NCBI RefSeq assembly: GCF_932526225.1
Contig: NC_064041.1
Coordinates: 13,257,951-13,321,950 of the forward strand
Origin: Nematostella vectensis
Taxonomy: Eukaryota; Cnidaria; Anthozoa; Actiniaria; Edwardsiidae
Direction: 5' to 3'
DNA length: 64,000 nt
This document shows, in pieces, positions 10,817 through 20,800 of this stretch (position 1 is its first letter; each line of letters begins with the position of its first letter). The notes under the pieces are model-generated. The model saw only the letters and a program-made list of their open reading frames with translations. It was not told the origin of the DNA and searched no databases. The position numbers and the translations under genes are program-made.

Positions 10817-11715
10817 ATGCAGCCTGGAGAAAGAGATGTCATGGATAGAGTTCTGCCAGACATTGTGGAAGATGTTATACCTGGAGACATGATGCCATAC
10901 TTACCCTGCCTAACCGACGATGACAAAGAGCAAATTTTGTGTGAGGAGGAGAACAGGGGGAGCAGAAGAGCAGCTTATCTACTTGTTGATAGACTCAAAC
11001 GGAGAAGGAATGGCATGTTTGACTTTATTAGGGCATTGAGTAAAACAGGCTGTCACCATGTTGTAGCTCGTAAGTAGACGAAAAAGCATAGGACCATAAT
11101 TTTGTAGCTTCTCCCATGTGTTTTTTATTTGCTTTGTGATCATAACCTTACCAAAACTTTTTCTTTCTGTTTGTAGAGGAGATATTTATCTATTTCTTTT
11201 TATTTAAAAGACATCAATTCAGCGCACAGATGTCGTAGACCTGAGGGTGCAATGAGATACCAGTTTATTTGAAACCCCAAAAATATGCACATTCTTATTT
11301 TCTTATTTATTACAAGCATCCTGGTACCAGCATCCTGGTGGCATATATGGAATACAGTGGAGCCTCTATAGAACAGATACCCTTGGAATGTGTCTATTAT
11401 ATAGAGGTGTCCACATAATTGAGGTTTCATTTGACTGATAAAGTCAGAAAAGTGAAAGCATCTGTAATAAAAAGGGTGTCTGCTTAATTAGAGTTTGTTA
11501 TATGAAAAACGCAGCAAGACATTGTGCTTTGCTTTAGTGGGAACAAATATTTTTAGAATCTAAATCATTTAGAATATGTTGGTAAGCTTTTTAAAAATCA
11601 TGAAAAACCAACATCAAATGTTTTGGCTTCTAAGTAATAACATTCTTCTATTCATCTTATTTCAGGTATTGATGAGGAAATCCAAAAACAGAATTACAGA
11701 CAACCGCAACCCTGA
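10817..11715 (+). CDS. CARD-only protein (predicted 100 aa)
   Basis: Two coding exons, 10817-11069 and 11666-11715, joined GT-AG in phase 1. The acceptor TTATTTCAG is strong and the frame ends at TGA. Residues 1-84 form one CARD: LPDIVEDVIPGDMMPYLPCL, then NRGSRRAAYLLVDRLKRRRN and a C-terminal helix with FIRALSK; the tail is RIDEEIQKQNYRQPQP. The CARD aligns without gaps to the N-terminal CARD of the downstream RLR (about 32 of 84 residues identical by eye; both start MQP and both end in a phase-1 donor). The start ATG immediately follows an AG acceptor. Poly(A) signals follow at 11809 and 11835. A less likely alternative acceptor (11178) gives a different short tail. It could instead be an alternative first CARD exon spliced into the RLR, since phases are compatible. 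A decoy or adaptor role is inferred. Confidence 0.68.
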
Positions 11716-11808
11716 TATTTTTTTTTATTATTTTACAAAGAATAATGATTTCAAATCAAGTACTTAGTACTGTAGTTTAGTGTAGGAGATTGTTTTGTAT
11801 ATATATAT

Positions 11809-11840
11809 AATAAACACTGCAACTAGCTGTGTCTAATAAA
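11809..11840 (+). terminator. Poly(A) signals after the CARD-only gene
   Basis: AATAAA occurs at about 11809-11814 and 11835-11840, 95-125 bp after the predicted stop codon. This supports a transcript that ends before the RLR promoter. Confidence 0.5.
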
Positions 11841-11880
11841 AACATAACCCAAAAAAAGGTAAAAATCTCATGTGAGTAAG

Positions 11881-12015
11881 GGCGCTCCCTCACCCCACCT
11901 GCCGCTCCCTCACCCCACCTGCCCCTCCCTCACCCCACCTGCCCCTCCCTCACCCCATCTGCCGCACCCTCACCCCACCTGCCCCTCCCTCACCCCACCT
12001 GCCCCTCCCTTATCC
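11881..12015. repeat. 20-bp tandem repeat
   Basis: About 6.7 copies of a 20-bp C-rich unit, GCTCCCTCACCCCACCTGCC, with few changes. 12016-12848 between here and the RLR promoter is AT-rich with a poly-G run near 12197; I see no gene there. Confidence 0.92.
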
Positions 12016-12848
12016 AATGCTCTTTATTTATTTTTCAAACACTTTTTATTTTAGATTTTAGATTTTAACTCATATAGACCACCCTTTCTCCTTCGAGACT
12101 TATAGAGGTACAGGGGTAGATCTAGCCTTTTGCAAAAAAGGGCTGGATCCAGCAAAGGAAAGGAAGGGGGAGAGAGGTATGATTATTCTACATGGGGGGG
12201 GGGGGGGGTAACCCTTTATATTTGACTTCCGACTCCTATTCCTCCCTTTGTAGGTTTTATCAATATTGCATTAATTAAGAAGTTTTGGGCACAGAAAAAC
12301 GCATTTTTGTTCTTGCCTCCTAGGGGGTTTGTCAATAAACAACCCACAATTTTTTTTTCTACGCATAGCATTCTCACTAAGTGTTTAACCCCCATCCACT
12401 GGCATCTAGGGGCATCTAGCCGTAATGTGCTGAATCCATAAATTATCTGCATTGCACCATTGATTGCACAACTCGGACTTTTTAAATACTAGCTCTGAAA
12501 GCAAATATTGTATTATTGTAATCTTACAAAAACCTAATTCCTAAATTCAATTTTTATGTGGTTTTGCTATTCTCTGTTATTATCATCTACGTTTCAGACA
12601 TCTGTTCCTATGGTTTTATTTTTACCATCCTTTTTCGCGGAATTTATTTTCGGCCTTTTGTGTTTGCGCTTTTGTGAGCACCGCATAAATTTATTAATCT
12701 TCAAAGATAGTTATAGTTTTTGTTCAACAAAATGAAAACGAAACTTAAAATAAGTAACGTGATGTTTCGCTGATTTATTAACCTCCCTTTTACTGATTAG
12801 TAAATTTTCTTATTGTTTGTATCAAATCAAACGTACAAGATAATCGAA

Positions 12849-12930
12849 GGGAAAGTTCCCATAGGCATGCTGCCGAGGCGAGGGAAAACCCCCTACATCA
12901 CTAAGTGACGTCATCCTCCCTAGTATAAAT
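12849..12930 (+). promoter_or_regulatory. RLR promoter, left copy
   Basis: In order: GGGAAAGTTCCC (12849-12860, kappaB-like), GGGAAAACCCCC (12882-12893, weaker kappaB/NFAT-like), a perfect CRE TGACGTCA (12906-12913) and a TATA box TATAAAT (12924-12930). A non-coding first exon follows, probably starting near 12955, and ends at 13031 (CTAG-GTAAGA). The second exon begins after TTTCCAACAG at 14115, 28 bp before the ATG. The arrangement suggests immune-inducible transcription. Confidence 0.6.
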
Positions 12931-13915
12931 ACGTTGAAGCGAGAAGAAGAGTTCAGAGCTTCGCAGCGCATCCCTTGAACTTCGTAGCCGAAAGGAAGGT
13001 AAAGAGAGAGAAGAAAAACATTCTTAACTAGGTAAGAACATCGTAGTGTTTAATTTACATCTTTGGTTTTGTTAATGACCAAGGCAAAACGCATTGGTTT
13101 TTATTCGTTTAAAAATCGCTATCTACATAAAAGTTTGTACGAAACCTCTTTTTACCGTTCTAACTAAACCTCGATTGCATTGCATATCCATAAAGAAGTA
13201 GTGGTAAACTTTTGTTTGGCTTCTTATCTTTTAGTGTATACGATAAAGGTTGTTTTACCAAGTATTTTTTTTACTATGATTCATTATTCACATTTAGTAT
13301 TCATAATTCGTAGAACTCATTGAATAGTCATATTTCTGGGAACCGTGGCACGATTTTCTTTAATAACAACTAAATTATTATATTTTCCTACCTTATTCGT
13401 ATTAATTTTGCGCGGTGAAGAAATAATAGGCATTTGTGGGTTTTTGTATTTTGTATTAGCCAATAGGCCACTTATGCATAGAAATCATGTACTTTATAAC
13501 TTTTTTAAATGGCAAATTACAGCCAAAATAAACACAGAAATATTTGGTTCCGTCACTCCAGAAAGCGAATAAAAGATAAAATCTTTCAATGAAAATAAGC
13601 CTTTTCTGAATAAGAAACTGTATGGCCCCACAATCGGCTGATTCATTATATATGACTGTTTTATTCGTTCCATTTTACTACAAGCTAAGCCATGCTGCGC
13701 ACGGCCTGGTAACTAGCAAATTCAGCAGGTATACCATAACAATGACGAAAGAATCCATCAACGGAGGTTCATACTTCATTTACCAGCTTTAATCGAAATT
13801 ATCGCAAGAACCTTCTAAATCACCTGATGAAAATGGATGCTTTTTCGCATTTGGTATTTTGCTAAATAGCAAAAATGGCTTGTGAACAAGTTGTTGTGGT
13901 GTCCTCCTTTATGTA

Positions 13916-13947
13916 AAAAAAATAATAATAATAATAATAATAATAAT
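13916..13947. repeat. (AAT)n microsatellite
   Basis: About ten AAT triplets in the 5' UTR intron of the left RLR; the right-arm copy near 63080 is shorter. Confidence 0.9.
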
Positions 13948-14142
13948 CTGCCTTGCTGTTATATTGCCGCTAAAATCCTGAGCTTGCCCAAGCCCCTATT
14001 GCACGTACACTTTCTTAATCATGCCCCCCCCCCTTCCCCCTACCCATAACGCCAATTTTCTTGAAATTTGTTTCCGCATTTGTTCTCCCTCAATCCTTTT
14101 CATTTTCCAACAGAAACTGCGTGACGAGTTACGTGACACAAG

Positions 14143-17100
14143 ATGCAACCCAAGCAGCGGGAGCTGATCACTAAGCGACTGCAGTATTTCCAACATGACT
14201 TCCGGCCAACCGAACTACTACCCCGCCTCACCTGTTTGACCGAGGCGGACTCGCAGCAAGTTGAATGCGATGAAAATAACAAAGGAGCTACCAGAGCCAC
14301 ATGGACTCTTATTGACAAGCTCAAGCGACGGGAGAATGGGTTCGAGCAGTTTGTATTGGCCGTGAGATGTGAGGGATTGGGGCATATAGCGCTATTACTT
14401 GATCATAGCTTTGAAGGTAATGATGAGAAAAATATAGCATGACACGTTACTGCGCCTGGATTCGCTTCGTTTGTTTAGTATTGATGTAAGTAAAATGTAA
14501 ATTTTATTCGTAGTGAGCGATGAGGATATACTGCATGAGAAAGAAGACACCAGGAGATTCTACAAAATCGGATCCGCTGTTGGTACGTCCATATTCAAAT
14601 AATAACCTAGGAAAGGCAAAGACGGGGATGGGCAGGGTACGGAAATGAATTGACATGGTACTTTCACGGCACCTGGTCGCCAATAGAAACGGGAGCAAAG
14701 TTAACTGGTGACGAAATACATTTATTTTTTTCCTTTTTACTAATTCATGCACGGTAGAGATTCAAAGCATATAGTTGATGACCATCACCAGATTTAGGAT
14801 TGAAATAGAGGGAGGGGCGTGGGCGTAGCCCCCTTTCATACCTCAGCTAGGAGAATTCTTGTTTGTGGAGAAGATCAATAGTGATACGAGGGCGCAGCCG
14901 CCTTTCATACCTCAGCTAGGAGAATTCTTGTTTGTGGAGAAGATCAATAGTGATACGGGGGCGTAACCGCCTTTCATACCTCAGCTAGGAGAATTCTTGT
15001 TTGTGGAGAAGATCAATAGTGATACGAGGGCGTAGCCGCCTTTCATACCTCAGCTAGGAGAATTCTTGTTTGTGGAGAAGATCAATAGTGATACGAGGGC
15101 GTAGCCGCCTTTCATACCTCAGCTAGGAGAATTCTTGTTTGTGGAGAAGATCAATAGTGATACGAGGGCGTAGCCGCCTTTCATACCTCAGCTAGGAGAA
15201 TTCTTGTTTGTGGAGAAGATCAATAGTGATACGAGGGCGTAGCCGCCTTTCATACCTCAGCTAGGAGAATTCTTGTTTGTGGAGAAGATCAATAGTGATA
15301 CGAGGGCGTAGCCGCCTTTCATACCTCAGCTAGGAGAATTCTTGTTTGTGGAGAAGATCAATAGTGATACGAGACTCCAGGGGGCGGATCAAGAATTCTT
15401 CCATGGGGGGAGGGGAGGGGGGCACCGAATCAAATGGCCCATTATGATAATGAGGGTCACGCGAAGCCTGGTGTTTGTGTCATCTCGACAAAGCTGTTGG
15501 CCGATTTTGGGAAGCTATTTTTTTAAATTAAGTATTCAAATTTGTTCTTACTTAGTCCGATATTTTATCAGAATTAGCTCTCTAAAACGGGTACCCTGTG
15601 GATCCCTCCTTTTCGATCAACCTGTTATGGCTGTATTGAGACGCCACGCTATCGCTATCGCACGAACATGCTCTTGGTCTTGTACGCCAAAAATAAACAG
15701 CGGGCGGGAATTTTTTAAAACTCTATTTAAAAAATAACAACACAATGTAATCGATACTTGTTCGTGTCAGATATTCGTATCACCGGGCGCATTACGAAGA
15801 AAGATCTTCCTGATCGTCAGCTGGACATCGAAAAACTGGTGGCGGAGAAATTCGCCAAATTGCGTTCCGAGGATACAAAGGAAATACGCAAAGAATTCAA
15901 CAAAGTATGTATAACCTATCTATTCCTTTCTTTATAACCTATGGATTCAAAATTTGAGCGATTTTTGCATACCACAATTCAATGCCCGTCAGTTAAAGCC
16001 CCGTCAGGGGGGGGGGGGGGGGGGAGGATTCAAAGGTATAGACACTGTAGAGCAATGTCTATTTCGTCCCCAGAGCCTATGACTATATTTTCCCGTTTGC
16101 TAAAATGCTACGTAGCAATCGTCTCCTGGTCTCTGTGTGTTTTGAATAAAAAACAAACATTAAAAAAAGAAAGAACATAAAAAAAACATAAGTTCATAGA
16201 ATAAAAAAAATTCGGCACTATCGAAACTCAATCGCTCTGGCCATTAGCTCAGAAATTTGCCAGCGCTGCGAACGAGATTGGAAAAATGCTTGAGATCTTG
16301 CGACTCTTTTGCAAGAGGCCCTCACTGCACCCAATTGTTCAATATGCAACCACGAAAGTTTCAATATGGCGTCTGGGGACGAGGTTGTTCAATATGCAAC
16401 CACGAAATTTTCAATATGGCGTCTGGGGACGAAGTTGTTCAATATGTAGACACTGATCAAATATTTTTCCTGTAGGTGCTCCCGCGCGGAATCGAATTCG
16501 TTCAGACAAAACAGATGGGCGGACCGTTGTCGCCACGAGGAAGCAGACACGAGGAAGCAAAACCGGAAATCGAACTTGAACCGGAAACTGAAGAATTATC
16601 TCAAAAGTTGAATGATGTGGTACTTGCTTCAGAGCATGCAGGATCAGGTTGGTATGAAGCTTTAGTGTAAATTAAAAAGGGTTATATTTTTACATGATAC
16701 ACGCAAGCGAAATCTCATAAGGCTAGGCTTGGACTTCCAATTTTTCCACGGGCCGCATTCAATGTATATCATTGTAAAACAAATTACACTTTTACATTTA
16801 TCTGCATTAAAGAAGAACTCATAGGACTCAAAGAAGAATTCATAGAAAAAAAAATCCATCCATCACACGGATTCCCAGAGTTGGCAATGGCGCTGTATAT
16901 TTCGTCAAATTTCTAGAGTGTGAGATTCCGGATTCTGGGGGGTGGGGGGGGGGGGTGAGCGCGTACCCATGATAAAAGTTTTGTATGAATCTCTTGACTG
17001 TGGTTTCGATGCCTATGCCTTTGAATATAAATGGAAAAGAGAGGAAGGGAGGAAGGGAGGTGAGGGGGGCGAGGGAGGGAGGGAGGGAAGTAAGGGAGGG

Positions 17101-17823
17101 AGGGGTAAGGGAGGTGTCGCTTTATCAAAACACTGGATAATAGCTACCGGTGGTGCAAACTTGCAAAAATCAATCAATAAAAAGTCGCATGTAAAACCTC
17201 TTCGCACTATTGTTCTCTTCATTTTCACAGAGAGTGAAAGTGAAAAGCCGTCCGCTGACCAATACATGAAGGACTCAGTGGTCGCCGTGTTTCGGTTCGC
17301 GACCATCGCTGCCGTAGACGAGTTTAAAGGAATTTGGGAAAACGGAAAGTTCCAAGAAATCTGCCAGGAACTGCTTGTTACCAGGCCCCTGTCAAATATG
17401 GGCGAGAAAAAAGACCGTCTGCCACTTGAACTAATGATGAATTTCTTAGAGGAAGATATGGAGCGTATCAAAAACATTCTCGAAGGTAATCACTTAATTT
17501 CGAAATAAATACAGTTAGATTTGTACCTCTCCTAAGCGGGCACCAATTCAGCGACCAGACTGCTTTGAGGTGGAATTTATAGGCGGCCAACCTCTATAAA
17601 GCGGTCACGTAAAATCACTACTTCTAGAATCCAAGTCGTACCGCTTATTGTTTTCCCAATTGAATGCATCTTCCCTTTTTTAAGGGTAATGAAAAAATTT
17701 TAATATCAAAAGAAGAAAGTATATTACTATATGGCAGCTGACTATCACAGTGTTTCTCCATCATTATTGTAGTTTAAAACTACTTAGAAGAGAGGGGCAG
17801 GACACCTAACAGGCCCACACCCG

Positions 17824-17854
<31 letters not shown>

Positions 17855-20800
17855 GGGGTTCGGAAGATCTCCTCCACTCGACCGGAAAGGTCAGCTGTAA
17901 TTAAGAAAAATTAAGCACCACTACGAGGTAGGACGGGCTACCTAAGAGAAAATACCACCCCCCCCCCCCCCCCGCCCCCTGCTCAAAATCCTAGTTACGG
18001 CCATGGCTAAAATGATAATGCAAAAAAAATGAATTACTCATACGTCACTTTTCAGAAAATTGCAAAATATGGTATAAAGGTTATGCCTGTCATCTGTTCT
18101 TTACGTCTCTTAGAAAATACGTTTATTTTGTAAATTGTTTAGATGTTGAAGCCGAGCAAGAAGTCGAGAGGACTGGGGATGACCTGCTTCGGTCAGCCAG
18201 AGGCAGTGATGGTCACGAGACCGACTTTCTGGATGAACAGGACATCTCTATAAATATCCCGCCAGGTGGGTGTCACGTGATTGGTTAGCTTAGAAGAGGT
18301 ACTGTCCCGATATAAGTTAGCTTATAGGGGTCACTTTCAAAGGCGAAGAGCGATTTTAGTGTTACTTTGGTGCTCGGATACAGTCAATATCATGCAGAAT
18401 AACCGAACTAGCTATACAGGTTCACGAAGTGACATTTTTTTTACAGAAAGTATTATGGTTTAAATAGTCTTCCATAGACCGGATATAAGTGTGCTGAGAA
18501 TAGCACTTTAAGGTTTCCTTACATGCTGTTTGTTTACTCAGACATTGAAATTGATGAGAATAAACCACATAGATCCTTCACAAAAATCCATTTTTAAGGA
18601 AAATTGATTGCTTGAATGAAGAAAACAGGAAAACTGAAAACAGGAAAGCTTCGTGCAAGTGCCCCTAATAATACTAATATAATAATAACACGTGTGTGTA
18701 AAACAAAGCCTGCTATTCTTTGTTGAACTCACTTTCTTCATTGTCGGTCCCAGTCTACCTTGAATCTAACCACGGCTCGGCCCTGGCTCATGACCTCAAG
18801 CTCCGCAAGTACCAAGAGGAGCTCGCTGAGCCTGCGATCCAGGGGTACAACACCGTCATCTGTGCGCCGACCAATAGCGGCAAGACATTCGTTGCTATGG
18901 AGATCGCTAAGCAACATCTTGACAAGCACTCCGATCATGCAAAAGGTTTGTAGTTAACAAATAATTCAAAGAAATGTGTTTAAATTCCTTTTTTTTCCTT
19001 TTTGGTTGAGTTTACAAAATTAGTATATAAAGGGGCGCGTACTTGCATGATATTGGGGAACAAGGACAGAAAAAAAACTGAAAACTTCGCTTGTTGGAGG
19101 GGCCTTTTTTACGAAATTTTCTTTATATTTATCTTCATATTAATATGGAAAAAAGAACAAAGTTCTTCTACAGTCCATTCTTAGTTGAACATATTCCTTC
19201 TACATTAAGTCTTCGCTCCAAGCCGATGAAATAAGACTTATCTTTTCAACTTACGTCTTACATAGGAACTCGCCAGCGACGCGATAGTTTAACACAAAAA
19301 CCCGTCCGTCGTCCAGAACCGAGTTTGCTGAAGTACTCCTTATTTATACGTTAGGACCGTTAGAACCTCGGGCAACTTCTTCCTCTTACGACCCCGTACA
19401 AATTCTGGCTACGCGCCTGTTATGTTAACACTGTGGTCTTGAATCTATAGAGGAAATATGGGAGGATTTTGCTTCCAACAAGGACAGCGTAGATAAACTC
19501 AATAAGCGTCAAAAACTCACTAAGATTGTGGAGAATTCACAAACTGGCTGGAGGGCGGTCGGTGGATTTGATTCTGATGAACAATCATCAGACTCCGAGG
19601 ATGAAAAATCTATACGCAAAGAAACGGGTGTAACAGACTGTCGAAAACGTCGCCTTACTAAAGATAGCGGGGATAAGCCTAAATCTAAGGAATGCTCTGT
19701 TCAAAGGGGCTTTAATGGTGAGAGGATATGATGTCCTATTAAGCTTTATACTTTTTATATAAGCTAGCTCGCACTATTCAGCGTTCTTATTTCTCTCCAA
19801 ATAACACTGCACAGTCGAAGCCCTCGTAGGCGACCACGGAGAAGAAAAATTGATGTCGTTATCAAAAATGGTAGATTAGGAGAATGCACCATATATTATT
19901 AGCAACCCTGGGGTAACAGCTTGCTAACTCTTCACTTCTAATGCTTTTTTAGCACACGATGATAACGAGTCTGGGTAAACCCCGATGATAAAGAAAGAAT
20001 GTTAAACTAATGTTTGTTGTTCATTTGTTAGGCGCTGTTGAGATACCGGATCAGATAACTGGGCCTAAAGTAATCTTCATCGTCAGCACACAAAATCTTG
20101 TGCTACAACAGCGGCAGCGCTTTGAGGCATATCTCAGCAATTATGCTGTATGCGACATTTCCGGAGTGAACTCTACAGAAATCCCCCTGAAATTCCTTCT
20201 TAAGGTAAGTATAGCTTGTTGGAGCCTGACAACCTTACTTAGAGGCTGACAATCCCATCTAGATTCTGTTTATCTTGATTAGATCCTGAATTCTTGTTAC
20301 AATCTTGCCAACCTGTTTAAAGCCTGCCAATCCTATTTTGATCCTGCCAATTAAAAGGTTTAGATCCTGTCCATCCGGTTTAGATCACCCAATCTCGCTT
20401 TCCAATTGCTTGTATAGTCTTCTCGATTTTTTCGAGCCTGATTATCTTGTTTAAGAGCATTTTAATCCTGTTTCAAACTGGAAATCTTGTTAAGAGAATG
20501 CCCATCCTGTTTAGAGGCTTTTAATGCTTTTCTTTTAAAAGTAGCGTATTCTTGTATCTGGTTTCAGGCTAACGACGTTGTGGTACTCACAGCGCAAATT
20601 CTGCTGAACGCGCTTCAAAACAAGAATGAGCTGTCCTCTATATCTTTATCTGACCTATCCCTGCTGATATTTGACGAGTGTCATCACACCAATAAAAATC
20701 ACTCGTACAACAAGATTATGCACCAATATATCGACCTGAAGCTGAAAAAACACAAGGGCCTCCCACAGGTATACTACAACACACCACAGGTACCCAGGCT

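Noticed and set aside
10817..11077. Reading the upstream CARD as the true first CARD of the left RLR (tandem-CARD receptor)
   Set aside because: It has its own promoter-like sites, stop-bearing downstream exon and poly(A) signals, and the RLR has a TATA promoter and 5' UTR exon after it. I keep alternative splicing into the RLR as a possibility, not the main call.
16942..17508. A 188-codon plus frame beginning [10 protein letters not shown]
   Set aside because: The first part is a G-rich intronic tract; only 17231-17485 is a real exon of the RLR with proper splice sites.
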